Shown here in pieces: positions 1 to 9,624 of a stretch of DNA of 64,000 nt. The first letter of the stretch is position 1. The number at the start of each line of letters is the position of its first letter. A program made the position numbers and the translations under genes. The stretch comes from Mesorhizobium loti R88b (GTDB lineage: Bacteria; Pseudomonadota; Alphaproteobacteria; Rhizobiales; Rhizobiaceae): contig NZ_CP033367.1 in the NCBI RefSeq assembly GCF_013170845.1, forward strand, positions 4,031,001-4,095,000, in the 5' to 3' direction. The notes below the pieces were generated by a model. The model had not been told where the DNA came from. It did no database searches and worked only from the letters and a program-made list of their open reading frames with translations.

Positions 1-764
1 GTCTGTGCCCCGCTACCAAGATTTCCGCGAGATGCCCAGAATACTGAGTAGCGACGGTTTGGCGCTCGAAGAAATGCCGCACGCAACGCGCTATCCCACT
101 CGCCCGACCAGCCACAAACGATGAGCCCGTGTTCGTCCATGATACGATCAAGAAGGGTGTCATACTGTTTTGGATAGCCGCTAAGTTCGGCCTCCGTGTT
201 AAGAATCCGCGCGTCCTTGTAATCGCCATGCAGTTTGAGGATGTAGCAAGCGCTGTGTGTAATCGGCTCGGCGCCGGAAAGCGCGTCAACGGATGACACG
301 ATTGTTGGCTCGATTCCGCGCTCTCGCAACGCGTTTTCCATCAGTCGATCAAAGTTGGTTGTGACGATGACGCGGATATAGCCGCTACGCACAAGTTCTG
401 CGATAGCATTGTGTGCAGCCGTGGGAATTTTGCGTCCCGCTTCACGATCCTCGTCACTCGGCTCTATGTAGCTGTGCAGGATTGAGCGTCGCTCCTCAGG
501 CGATGAAGCCAGCTCTTCAAGGAGTCTGGAGTAGCTGGGTTCTTCTCCTGCGGTCTTGCGGTACCACGCAGCCCAGTCGGTCTGATCCTCTATTCCCTGC
601 GCCAGCGCAGCACGGCGGATCAGGTCAAGCGTGATTTCCCAACCGGTAGGAATTTCCGCTGCGCGCGAAAGGCCAGACCCCAGCACCACGGCAAACACAC
701 CCTTGTTCTCGTACACCGAGAAAGCAAGCTGTGTGAGTGGATCGCCGGCGAGAATACTCATCAT
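1..764 (-). CDS. SIR2-like NADase-type protein (3' end outside window)
   Basis: About 254 residues are visible; the gene runs off the window start. The N-terminal part reads VLGSGLSRAAEIPTGWEI, the GxGxS...GIPTGWE loop of bacterial SIR2-like (SIR2_2) domains that bind or hydrolyse NAD. Further on come VIVTTNFDRLMENAL, KLHGDYKDARI, GWSGEWD and RAPNRRYSVFWA, in the order expected for this family, with the HGD histidine kept. The start ATG overlaps the stop of the upstream NTPase gene as ATGA, so the two are translationally coupled. Many SIR2-like domains in anti-phage proteins deplete NAD on activation; that role here is inferred from the family and the partner. The C-terminal part, which would tell whether this is a stand-alone effector or a larger protein, is missing. 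Confidence 0.85.
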   Translation of the reverse strand, partial: MMSILAGDPLTQLAFSVYENKGVFAVVLGSGLSRAAEIPTGWEITLDLIRRAALAQGIEDQTDWAAWYRKTAGEEPSYSRLLEELASSPEERRSILHSYIEPSDEDREAGRKIPTAAHNAIAELVRSGYIRVIVTTNFDRLMENALRERGIEPTIVSSVDALSGAEPITHSACYILKLHGDYKDARILNTEAELSGYPKQYDTLLDRIMDEHGLIVCGWSGEWDSALRAAFLRAPNRRYSVFWASRGNLGSGAQ

Positions 765-3700
765 TCACCGCCAACTGATTTTGGTTGGCGCCGAGAACGA
801 GCATTCCTTGAACGCCGTGGAAGCCTCGGCCGCCGTGAGGTTGGAATGCTTCTGAATCGGTTGTCAATCTGATCGAGTGTTTCCCTGGCAGTATATGCGT
901 TTGCCTGAAGCAGGTCTTCAAACAGCTCAGTGCCAAGTTCGCGCGTATCCGGTCCTAGCCGGTGAAGCGTAATTGCTATGTCTACAAATTCAGGGGCAAC
1001 GGTCGCAGTGCCAGTGCTCATGTCGGCCAGTTCCGTGCGCCAGTTGGCAATCAATCCACGAGCAAATCTTCCGACAAGCTGTCCGGAGTGCGGGAGCAGT
1101 GTCTGCAGCCGCTCAACAACAAAACTGGAATTCACACCTTTTGCGTTGGCAAGGTGCTCCTCGATTGTCCTCAGCAACTGTATCCAGTGCGGCTCCGGCG
1201 TTATCTCATCGACAAGGCGGAAGAGATCGAAGATCGCAACCCAAGCGAGCTTGTCTGCGATTGGGATAATTCTCTGAAGCAGGGTTGAGCACGCGACCTG
1301 CCATTCCTCTTCGGACCAAACATTTACTGCCGCGTATGCAGCGCCGATCCTAGCATTTGAAAGCTCGGGTTTCGAAAGGATTTCGTTGAGAAGCTTCTTG
1401 GGCCAGTCGAGGCTAGGCTGGACGAGAGAAATTAGCGCGACTAGTTCACCATATCCCTGCTCATTGCTTGCTGATGCGGAGTAGTCCCAGCGCGAAAGCA
1501 GAGAGCCCACAAAGGCATCCGCCTTCCAGTGAAGTTGGGCCAACAGACGCAACCCCTCGTGCGTGCGGGCAAGCTCGGGATACTGGCCGAACAGGCGATC
1601 CAGAAAGTCAGTTAATTCGCTAATATGTGTCGATGGTATGTACGGCAGAAATCGTAGCAACGCCTCCCAGATACGGCTATCGTTTTCTGCGCTTAGCTGC
1701 CCGTTCAGCATCGATATAACGCGAAGATAATCTTTATTGCGAAGGAATATCTGGAACAAAACCTCAATAATCGGATAGTTACCGTGGGGCAGAATCCTTA
1801 GTCCGCCCATTCCCCATAGTATACTTTCCTGTCGCTCCTCTTTTTTGGCATCGTTGGTCGCAGCCGTGAAAATTTCTTCATCGTCCTCATCATCCGAATC
1901 CTCACGCTCTGGAACTGCGGGCTTTTCCGCAAGCCAGCTTTCGAGTAACGCAATGGTTTTCTCATCGATGTTCAGATCACGCCTGACCAGCCGTTCGACA
2001 GCTCTGGCTGCGCTACCGCGATACTCTTCACCAGAGAAGCCGCGCTGATCAAGATGATTGATCAGCTCCAGAATGAGTTCGGCGGAAGCCGCTTCTGCCA
2101 TTGCATCCAGCGCATATCCGGCTGCGCGCGTTCCAATGTCGGGCGTCATCTTCTTGATGATTGCGGAAGCCCGGTCTGGCTTCGACTTTGCGAATTCGGC
2201 GAATTCTCGTGAGAGCTGAACATTCCCGCCCTTCATCCAGTGCTTCGGATGGTCCCAACCACTGGCGTCGGGCAATTCTGTGAAAGCGTTGATGATGTCG
2301 TCATCACTGGCCTTCGCCAGATTTTCGGCTGCTATCGCTGATCCGATCCATTGAGGGCCGTAGGATCGCACACCATCCTTTTGAGCAGGAAACTGCCTTC
2401 GCTGCTCGGTGATGAATCGCTTCACCTCTTCGGACGTGCGCTCACGCGGCAACGCTTCTAGAAGATCCGTCTTCAGGCGACGGATACGTTGACCAAAATA
2501 GCGCTTTGAGCTCGCATCCAGTCCCGATCGTGGCTTTGGAGAATAATCAAAGACCGTCTTTTCAAAAATCCTCACCTGACTGTCAGACCAATACGGGCTT
2601 GCAGCGCGGATGAGCTTGGTCGTTGTGCTATGGGTGTCTTGAAGATTTCCCAGATGAAAGCGGTTGGTATCCTGCAGAAAAAACTGAAGTGATTGATCGG
2701 CGTATTTTTCCGGCTGACTCGCAAGGGCATATGCGAACAGGCGCTGCGCGGGCGTTGAATCATCGTACTGGTTGCGGTCGATCCAGCCAAGGAACTCCGC
2801 TTCGTCCTCCTTTGCCAGTTCTTCCGCCGCTGTTCTTAGTGCGCCTTGAATCGGATGTTCAGGCAAGTCCAGTGGGGACTCTCCATCGAAGCGGAAATCG
2901 ACCTGATAGCTTAGTGCGAAACCCGGGCCATCGGTGTCGTTTTCAAGATCGCGCAACACATCGGTTGCATGGCGGAACCACGGCCACAAAATTCTCAGGA
3001 AATCCTTAGGGTGCTCTCTGGCAAGCGCTTCGAGACTGTCCCATCCGTTGGAGTTCTCGATGACTTTTGTAATCGGCTCGGTCGGCGAGTTCGATATCCG
3101 CCAGACAATCCTGTCATCATCCCCCTCAGGTGGGACAAGTGCCATACGGCGTTGGCCTTCTTCTATCGCTGCTTTGAGCTGGGCATCGAGCTGAGACCGA
3201 ACAAATCGCAGCGCCATATCTGGTTGGGATGCGCCAAGCGTACCTACGATATGATCGAATTCATACGGCGATGTCGCCGAGCGGGCAGCAACTGAACTTG
3301 CGATTTCGAGAACGCCTTCTGTCCAGTGTGGACAGGACTGAATGACGAATAGCGTGAGGCGGTCAAACCGTTTGTCCGGCAGCCAGTGGGAGCGCAGCAA
3401 TGAAGTGACTGTCTCCGGCGCGGAACTGAAGGCTCGGGACAGAATAGCCGCCGCGATATTATCCTCGCCCGGTATTGTCATCGCGGCGGCAATTGCGTGC
3501 TGCAAACGCCCGAACCATCCATCACTGCCGACAATCGCCTGCAATGCAATCTGGCGATGCGCGGAATTCAGGGCGTCCCCCATCAGGAGCACTTCCGGGT
3601 CGATTGGTTCAGATTGTTGCCCCAAAAACTCGATCAAGAGATGCTGCAAGTGAATCCTCAGATTCTGTGTCGACCAGATGGCACGCAGTTCCGTGAGATA

Positions 3701-5974
3701 TGTGGGAGGCTCAACGTCCCGCAGATATGTCAAAGCAGCCCAGAGTTTCGGCCTGACAAACAAGGAGGCTTCGCGCTCCAGTATGTACCGAGACAGTCGG
3801 CCGGTCTGCTGTGAGAACGCGCGCGCAAGCGCGTGTTCGAAGACGGTCTGGTGTGAAAATCCGATTCGCCCGGCCGCGCCGTAGCGCGTCAGGATGCCCA
3901 AAGCGATCAAGGTATCAAGTTCGCTGGTATTTTCCTCGAAACGCGCTGAATTCAGCCACATGGTCTCAAGTTCCGCCATCTGCTCGGCGATATTTCCCGC
4001 GAGCTTGGAAAGCTTGGCGCCGTCGGGCCGCTTCAGAATGTGCTCCTCCCAAAGATGATTGAGCATGGTCTGATATTTGGCGAACGGTTCGCTGCCCGCG
4101 CGTTCGCCCAACTTGAGATATGTCGCAAGCGCCTGCGGCGAGCGCATGACTTCTTGTGCATTTGCAGGCCACCCTGCCGCCTGAATGCCATGCTTTTCCA
4201 AAACGCTGAGTACCGTGCTCCAGGGCGGCAACTCCAGGTTAAGACTCTCAGCATGAATGGTTCGAAGGCGGACATCGTGGTCGTATTCAAAAGTACGGGC
4301 GGACAAAACGATGTGAATATTCCGCGAGCCGCTCAGCTTGCGGACAAGGTTGAGCAGGACATTGAGACGACCGGTGCGTAGGTCCACATACCCAGCTAGT
4401 GCGTCGAGCTGATCAATGATGAGCACGGTGGGACGCGTGCGCGACAGCTCAAGTAGGAGCTTTGATGGAACGTGATCCAGTCCGATGGATCGTGAAATAC
4501 CTTCTTCGTTAGAAATGTCGAGGTCTAGGAGGTCTGCCTTAATCGCCAGAAATGGAATGTTTTGGTCATGAAGGCGCTGGCCGAATGCTGCCAGCAGTGC
4601 AGATTTTCCTGCGCCAGGTAGTCCCAAGAGCGCCGTTGTGCTGCTTTCAGAATCTTGAACTAACGATAACAGGTGATCTAGTTCGGGGCGATGAATTGCG
4701 GTTCCATCTGGAAGGGTCTTAGGCCAATCAAGGAGTGGACGGGATGCTTCCAGCATGCTGACACCCAATGTCGGCGTAGACAAGAGTTCGGATTCTGTCG
4801 AGACGCCCAGCAGGCGTGACTGAAACTTCTCCTGCAAGAGCCGGAACGTCTCCTGCGCGCTCAGCCGCGCAATGTCGGCTACTCGCGCGGACACGAAAAT
4901 GTGAAAAGATCCGACTTCGGTGCGCACGAGACTAAGTTCTGGATCGCCAGTTATCGAGCGAAGCCCATCAATTATCTGATCGATCTTTTCTTTGGGAAAA
5001 TCGGTGGCGTTCCCAGCGAAATTGAGGACAAGTGTTGTTCGCGCGCTTTCAACGCCTGCTGATGCAGAAGTTATGTTCTCCTCTGCCCCTCCGCTTTCTG
5101 GTGTTGCTGAAATAGCTGGTGCGGGACGCAGCGCCGGAGAGGATTGACTCCATGCAGCGAGCAGTTCGAACCCGAACGCAGCAGCATGAGCGGCAGCGAC
5201 AGGTTGATAGATGGCATCGAGTTCTGGCGTTTTTTCTTTGCGCATATCCGAAATGCCACGGACCACGATGCTTGGCGTCCGCTCAAGCGACCCTGCATAG
5301 AGCGCACCGTAGCCTTCCATCTCCAGCGCGAGGGAATCGCCGTAGTGTTTCGAAATCTGTTTTTCCAGTTCGGACTCGGCGTCAGCAGATACTGCTTCGA
5401 CGGAGATGATTGGCGCAACAAAACAGCCTGGTGGAAAAGGCTGAGGATAGACGGATGTGTCCGGGAGCTTCTGTCTGAGCAAATCGCGAATGCGCATCTG
5501 CCACTCGCTATCGCGGCGAAGCTTCTTCGCAAGACCAACCAGACGCGGATCAACTGGGAAGGTGTGAGGGCGGCTGGAAAATTCGCCACCTTGGTACTTG
5601 CCGCTGTAAGGAAAATAGACATGGTTTGAGACAACTACAGCTCCGATAGGAGCCTCTGGTTTTCTAGACGCCGCAACCCCAACGAACAACATGACCTCGA
5701 ACGGTCCAAAATCTACGGAAGCATATGTCACTGCCGTCTGCGCTGCGTGTGTTCCGGCACCGGATTCGGTGACGACAACGAGCCACTCATCGCCCGGAGC
5801 GGAAAACTGCCCGATCTCAACAATATTGCCGTCGCGCGCCTGACAGGACCCAAGATGCGTTAGATGTGCCCTGACCGCACTCATCTCCATATCCAGAGCC
5901 GTGACAAAGAGCGCTCTCCGGAGCCCACGAGTCTCCGCATCTTTCAAGATTTCGGCTTTATCGACGAGTTTCAA
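761..5974 (-). CDS. Nucleoside phosphorylase-STAND NTPase fusion (NLR-like)
   Basis: 1737 residues. Residues about 20-275 form a PNP/MTA-SAH nucleosidase fold: glycine loop SGAGTHAAQ (71-79), VGVAAS (98-103), ALEMEGYG (216-223) and the active-site GISDMRKEK (240-248) are all present, so nucleoside or nucleotide cleavage is possible. Residues about 312-385 form a small alpha/beta module with a central VGSFHIFVS (354-362), like adaptor modules of bacterial conflict proteins (TRADD-N-like; tentative). The NTPase has Walker A GLPGAGKS (451-458), Walker B TVLIIDQLDAL (516-526) and an IVLSART strand, then a winged-helix-like FSHQTVFEHALARAF. The remaining roughly 1000 residues are helical, repeat-like and probably sense a trigger. 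The start is TTG with GAGG five bases upstream. It is followed with a 4-base overlap by the SIR2-like gene. Confidence 0.8.
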   Translation of the reverse strand: MKLVDKAEILKDAETRGLRRALFVTALDMEMSAVRAHLTHLGSCQARDGNIVEIGQFSAPGDEWLVVVTESGAGTHAAQTAVTYASVDFGPFEVMLFVGVAASRKPEAPIGAVVVSNHVYFPYSGKYQGGEFSSRPHTFPVDPRLVGLAKKLRRDSEWQMRIRDLLRQKLPDTSVYPQPFPPGCFVAPIISVEAVSADAESELEKQISKHYGDSLALEMEGYGALYAGSLERTPSIVVRGISDMRKEKTPELDAIYQPVAAAHAAAFGFELLAAWSQSSPALRPAPAISATPESGGAEENITSASAGVESARTTLVLNFAGNATDFPKEKIDQIIDGLRSITGDPELSLVRTEVGSFHIFVSARVADIARLSAQETFRLLQEKFQSRLLGVSTESELLSTPTLGVSMLEASRPLLDWPKTLPDGTAIHRPELDHLLSLVQDSESSTTALLGLPGAGKSALLAAFGQRLHDQNIPFLAIKADLLDLDISNEEGISRSIGLDHVPSKLLLELSRTRPTVLIIDQLDALAGYVDLRTGRLNVLLNLVRKLSGSRNIHIVLSARTFEYDHDVRLRTIHAESLNLELPPWSTVLSVLEKHGIQAAGWPANAQEVMRSPQALATYLKLGERAGSEPFAKYQTMLNHLWEEHILKRPDGAKLSKLAGNIAEQMAELETMWLNSARFEENTSELDTLIALGILTRYGAAGRIGFSHQTVFEHALARAFSQQTGRLSRYILEREASLFVRPKLWAALTYLRDVEPPTYLTELRAIWSTQNLRIHLQHLLIEFLGQQSEPIDPEVLLMGDALNSAHRQIALQAIVGSDGWFGRLQHAIAAAMTIPGEDNIAAAILSRAFSSAPETVTSLLRSHWLPDKRFDRLTLFVIQSCPHWTEGVLEIASSVAARSATSPYEFDHIVGTLGASQPDMALRFVRSQLDAQLKAAIEEGQRRMALVPPEGDDDRIVWRISNSPTEPITKVIENSNGWDSLEALAREHPKDFLRILWPWFRHATDVLRDLENDTDGPGFALSYQVDFRFDGESPLDLPEHPIQGALRTAAEELAKEDEAEFLGWIDRNQYDDSTPAQRLFAYALASQPEKYADQSLQFFLQDTNRFHLGNLQDTHSTTTKLIRAASPYWSDSQVRIFEKTVFDYSPKPRSGLDASSKRYFGQRIRRLKTDLLEALPRERTSEEVKRFITEQRRQFPAQKDGVRSYGPQWIGSAIAAENLAKASDDDIINAFTELPDASGWDHPKHWMKGGNVQLSREFAEFAKSKPDRASAIIKKMTPDIGTRAAGYALDAMAEAASAELILELINHLDQRGFSGEEYRGSAARAVERLVRRDLNIDEKTIALLESWLAEKPAVPEREDSDDEDDEEIFTAATNDAKKEERQESILWGMGGLRILPHGNYPIIEVLFQIFLRNKDYLRVISMLNGQLSAENDSRIWEALLRFLPYIPSTHISELTDFLDRLFGQYPELARTHEGLRLLAQLHWKADAFVGSLLSRWDYSASASNEQGYGELVALISLVQPSLDWPKKLLNEILSKPELSNARIGAAYAAVNVWSEEEWQVACSTLLQRIIPIADKLAWVAIFDLFRLVDEITPEPHWIQLLRTIEEHLANAKGVNSSFVVERLQTLLPHSGQLVGRFARGLIANWRTELADMSTGTATVAPEFVDIAITLHRLGPDTRELGTELFEDLLQANAYTARETLDQIDNRFRSIPTSRRPRLPRRSRNARSRRQPKSVGGE

Positions 5975-6189
5975 ACGTGCCTCGTAGCGTACGAAATTTC
6001 TGTGGCGATAATTATCGCAAATCGACCCTTGGTGTTGAGCTTAGAAGCACTATACGGGGATAGCAGGTCGCTTCAATTATTCTTCACAGGTTACCCCGAA
6101 CAAATACGTATGGTTGGGTAGGGTAACCCTGACACAATCACCTCTGCGGGGCAGAGAAACACGAAGCAGGTGGTGCTGGCTGGCGGAGC

Positions 6190-6669
6190 TCAGTTAAAGA
6201 TTGGCGTATTCCAATCGGCCTCATCGAAGACCTGAGTGGCAACGAAATCCATCAATGCGTGACCCGCTGGCAGAAATTCGAGGGTCCGCTGATATGTAAA
6301 CGGAGCTGGCATCTGATGTTTGTTGCCATGCGCAACATTGTTCCTCAACTGAGCGTAGCTCCGAGCGAGCAGGCGATCCCATGAATCGATTGGAACGTTG
6401 TCGCTATCCCATTTCAGTGCGCCGCCCCACGCGACTGTGAGATATTGCGGCACGGTTTCCTTGAAGATGAGAATGCCTCGGCCCGCAAAGTCGAAGCTGG
6501 CGAAAGGAAATCTGTTTTCTACATCGACGGCGATCACGCTCCAGTTCACGCCCGTGACAGCGCGAATGCCACGGACGTTCGTAACGTGTGCAAACCGTAT
6601 GTCGCGATTGACCAAGAAGAACTCGAACTTGGCCGCCGCTAGAATAAACAGGGAAATGTCCTGTTCCAT
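6190..6669 (-). CDS. HEPN-like protein (possible RNase or RNA-binding)
   Basis: 159 residues. The start is set by GGAGG about seven bases upstream; longer reading frames upstream have no such signal. Near residue 120 the sequence AQLRNNVAHGNK carries the R-N-x3-H arrangement of HEPN domains, with a polar residue after the arginine as in catalytic members. The rest (FILAAAKFEFFLVNRDIRF at the N terminus, a helical C terminus) fits an all-helical HEPN protein of the pEK499_p136 type; family assignment is by eye. It lies 215 bases upstream of the phosphorylase-NTPase gene on the same strand, suggesting shared function as a third component or a toxin-like module. It could instead be an unrelated neighbour. 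Confidence 0.55.
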   Translation of the reverse strand: MEQDISLFILAAAKFEFFLVNRDIRFAHVTNVRGIRAVTGVNWSVIAVDVENRFPFASFDFAGRGILIFKETVPQYLTVAWGGALKWDSDNVPIDSWDRLLARSYAQLRNNVAHGNKHQMPAPFTYQRTLEFLPAGHALMDFVATQVFDEADWNTPIFN

Positions 6670-7115
6670 GCGCCAGTACCTCCGTAATGAAAATGTACAA
6701 CAGTTGGCGGTAGCAGTTTCATGCAACTGCCATTCCTTTGTTCGATCCAGCCCGGGGCAAGCAAACATTCCGTTGTCCCGAAGACAAAATATCGCATCTC
6801 CGCAACGCGCGATCAGGTCAAGCCCCCAAGGGCGTGGGAAACCCACGCGGCCATGATTTGTTTTGTCCCCTGAGAAGGGATGGCGCGCCAGACGAGATTC
6901 GAACTTTATTGCTTTTTTCGAACGCAATCGCATGTCTGCTTTCCTGGCCTCGCTCCCGAAAAGCCGCCAGTCCGTTCACGGCCCAAAAGGTTCCTGGCGG
7001 CAACGCGCCTGATCTCGGTCGTTTATGGCGGCCCCATGCGCCCGCAAAAGCGGACGTCGCTCGTGCCGAGGGCATGAGCGACGTTGCGCCATTAGCCCGA
7101 CATTGCAGATCGAGC
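6670..7115. other. Intergenic stretch without a supported gene
   Basis: No reading frame with a good start signal or recognisable domain was found between the HEPN-like gene and the cupin gene. The short inverted sequence GGGCGTGGGAAACCCACGC near 6830 can form a small hairpin. Composition is like the flanks. Confidence 0.4.
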
Positions 7116-7577
7116 TTATGCTCTTGTTGTCAGGGTCGAGAGCTGGTCAGTGTCGTAACGGTCCCGCAAGTTGGCAAGCATTTTCGGATCAGGAGAGCCG
7201 CGTTCAGCCAGCTTGGCGAGCTCTTCGAAATAGTGCTCATGCCCTGGCGGAGAGACGGTCATCAGCACCCGCGCCGGCTTCTCGCTCACATTGGTGATAT
7301 TGTGCGGGACCCCCGGCGGAATGAACAGGAAAGTGCCTAGGGTAGCGTGGATCGTCTTATCACCAACCTGCCAAACGCATTCGCCGTCAAGCAGGTAGAA
7401 AGTTTCCTCCTGCACGCGATGAACATGCAGGCCGGTGGCGAAACCGGTCGGGATCGTCCAGTCGAACACGCTCGTGTGTTTCGTATCCTCGCCGGTGACG
7501 AGGAACACCATCGGATGGCCACGTAACATGACCCCCTTATCCTCGTGGGGCATACGAATGACGGGAGCGACGCTCAT
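7116..7577 (-). CDS. Cupin-domain protein
   Basis: 153 residues from the second possible ATG, chosen because GGAGG sits five bases before it and inside the longer frame. A single cupin barrel is evident: GLHVHRVQEETFYLLDGEC (motif 1, HxH...E) and TFLFIPPGVPHNITN (motif 2, GxxxxxPxxxxH), giving the usual three-His/one-Glu metal site. The C-terminal tail (FEELAKLAERGSPDPKML) is typical of small cytosolic cupins of unknown substrate. It is divergent from the winged-helix/TPR regulator, with 126 bases between the starts, so that regulator may control it. No enzymatic function can be assigned. Confidence 0.8.
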   Translation of the reverse strand: MSVAPVIRMPHEDKGVMLRGHPMVFLVTGEDTKHTSVFDWTIPTGFATGLHVHRVQEETFYLLDGECVWQVGDKTIHATLGTFLFIPPGVPHNITNVSEKPARVLMTVSPPGHEHYFEELAKLAERGSPDPKMLANLRDRYDTDQLSTLTTRA

Positions 7578-7703
7578 TTGATCCTCCATTGGCTCGGTGC
7601 TACTTCCGCAACCAAGGGCACAAGGTGCGCTCCCCGTTTCGGCGAGTCGTGAAGCCTTTCCGAAATCGTTGCGAAAAAATCACAAACGGTATCTTCTTCG
7701 GGA

Positions 7704-9257
7704 ATGTCGACAAGCCTTACGTTTGGCCCCTTTCGCCTCGACACCGATACCGGGATTCTATTCCACGGCGTCGAGCCGACGCCGCTCGGCCAGCGGGCGG
7801 TCGCGCTGCTTGCGCTGCTTGTGGAACAGGCGGGCGCGCCGGTTCCGAAAGAAGCTCTGATCGAGGCGGCGTGGCCCGGACAGGCCATTGAGGACAGCAA
7901 CCTCACGGTCCAGATTGCGGCAGTGCGGAGGCTCTTTGGACGGTTGGCGGACGGCGCATACTGGATCGAAACGCTGCCGCGACGCGGCTATCGCTATGTC
8001 GGGCCGGCGGTCACGGGCGGTAGCTGTAATCCGAGATCCGGCGGCACCGCAACTGCAACGCTGACATTGCTGGACAAACCGTCGGTTGCGGTTTTGCCGT
8101 TCTCAAACCTAAGCGGCGATCCGGAGCAGGATTATTTCGCCGATGGGATGGTGGACGATATCATCAGTGGCCTGGCACGCATCAACTGGTTGCTCGTAAT
8201 CGCGCGAAATTCGACCTTTACCTACAAGGGCCGCGCCGTGGACGTGAAACAGGTCGGCCGCGAGCTTGGCGTCCGGTATGTACTCGAAGGCAGCGTGCGA
8301 AGAGCTGGCGGCCACGTGCGCGTGACCGGCCAGATGATCGATGCATCGACCGGCGCTCATGTATGGGCCGAGCGGTATGACCGCAGCTCGGACGATATCT
8401 TCGCGCTTCAGGATGAGATCGCCATGTCGGCCGTCGGCGCAATCGCACCGAGCCTGCGGCGTGCCGAAATCGACAGGGTGAAACGTAGGCGTCCCGACAA
8501 CCTTGATGCCTATGACCTCGTGCTTCGGGCGCAGCTCGACGTTGATTCCGGAATGCCCGAGCAAGTGACGCGCGCGCTCGTTCTGCTGGAACGTGCCATC
8601 GAACTCGATCCGACCTATGCGCTGGCGCACGGCAACGCTGCGATGTGCCACCATTGCCTCTTCCTCCGCAGCGGCTTGCAGGAAGCCAACCGCGCCGCTT
8701 CGATCCGCCATGCCCGCTCGGCCATCCTCCAGGGACAGGACGATGCGTCCGCATTAACTCTCGCGGGATTTTCCCTGGGCATGGATGGACATGACCGCAG
8801 CGCTGCTTTCACTGCATTGGAAGCTGCGCTCGCGATCAGCCCGTCATCAGCGCTGACCTATATTCTCGGCAGTGTCGTCCTCGGATGGGGCGCAGAAGCA
8901 GAGCGAGCCATCGACTGGAGCGAGCGCGGAATGCGGCTAAGCCCCTTTGACCCTTGGGCTTTCGCCGCTTTCGACGCGCAGGCGATGAGTCACCTGCTCC
9001 GCGGCCGCTACGACGAAGCCTGTCGCGCCGCTTACAAGTCCGTTCAGGCCAATCCCGCACACAGCATCACTTATGTGCAATTGGCCGCTGCACTTGCCAA
9101 ACTCGGCCGGTTGCAGGAAGCGAGGGCAGCTGCCGCGCGGGTGCTCGAACTGCAGCCAACGTTCCGCTACAGCCGCCAGTTTGCGGGCGTGAACTGTGCT
9201 CCAGCGCTCGCGGAATGCCTTGGTGCTGCGCTTAATGCTGCTGGGCTGCCAGAATAG
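7704..9257 (+). CDS. Winged-helix regulator with TolB-like and TPR regions
   Basis: 517 residues. Residues 1-100 are an OmpR-type winged helix (Trans_reg_C): FGPFRLDTDTGILF, TVQIAAVRRLFG and the wing ETLPRRGYRYVG. Residues about 130-270 match the TolB-like segment found in adenylate-cyclase-associated regulators (VAVLPFSNLSGDPEQDYFADG; YVLEGSVRRAGGHVRVTGQM), followed by TPR-like helices to the end (AIELDPTYALAHGNAAM; RLQEARAAAARVLELQP). There is no receiver or cyclase domain. Such proteins are common in Rhizobiales and are presumed cytosolic transcription factors whose signal is unknown. The divergent cupin gene is the obvious candidate target. Confidence 0.85.
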   Translation: MSTSLTFGPFRLDTDTGILFHGVEPTPLGQRAVALLALLVEQAGAPVPKEALIEAAWPGQAIEDSNLTVQIAAVRRLFGRLADGAYWIETLPRRGYRYVGPAVTGGSCNPRSGGTATATLTLLDKPSVAVLPFSNLSGDPEQDYFADGMVDDIISGLARINWLLVIARNSTFTYKGRAVDVKQVGRELGVRYVLEGSVRRAGGHVRVTGQMIDASTGAHVWAERYDRSSDDIFALQDEIAMSAVGAIAPSLRRAEIDRVKRRRPDNLDAYDLVLRAQLDVDSGMPEQVTRALVLLERAIELDPTYALAHGNAAMCHHCLFLRSGLQEANRAASIRHARSAILQGQDDASALTLAGFSLGMDGHDRSAAFTALEAALAISPSSALTYILGSVVLGWGAEAERAIDWSERGMRLSPFDPWAFAAFDAQAMSHLLRGRYDEACRAAYKSVQANPAHSITYVQLAAALAKLGRLQEARAAAARVLELQPTFRYSRQFAGVNCAPALAECLGAALNAAGLPE

Positions 9258-9624
9258 TGCGATGCTCTCATAGAGATATTCGACACGGGCCAAATGGACC
9301 CGGCGGTACCAACGATGGCAAGCGCTGCATTATAGATCTCATCCAAGATACTGGACTGCTGGGGGTGGCTAGGGACATACACAAGATATAACCCGTGGTC
9401 TGAGAGAGAGGCCGTGTGCATTGACCAGCGGGGCTTGAAATAGTGGCTAGTTGCCGTCGAGTTGTCGAATGGCAGCTCAGCGCCACATGTTCCCGAACCC
9501 GCCGGTCCGCAAACGGCCCAAAACCGAAAATTCTGTTTCTCGCAAGATCTCGATCAGGGTTGGGATCTTTCCCCTAGGTAATGACGGCGCAGGCGGCTAG
9601 CATGAGGCTCACTGGGGGTGTGCG
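9258..9624. other. Intergenic stretch without a supported gene
   Basis: Nothing recognisable was seen on either strand. It must hold the promoter of the HD-GYP/LuxR gene that follows; no clear -35/-10 pair stands out. Confidence 0.4.

Noticed and set aside
5071..5634. Long open frames on other strands and frames inside the NTPase gene
   Set aside because: They have no domain signature and lie over the clear phosphorylase domain; they reflect high GC content.
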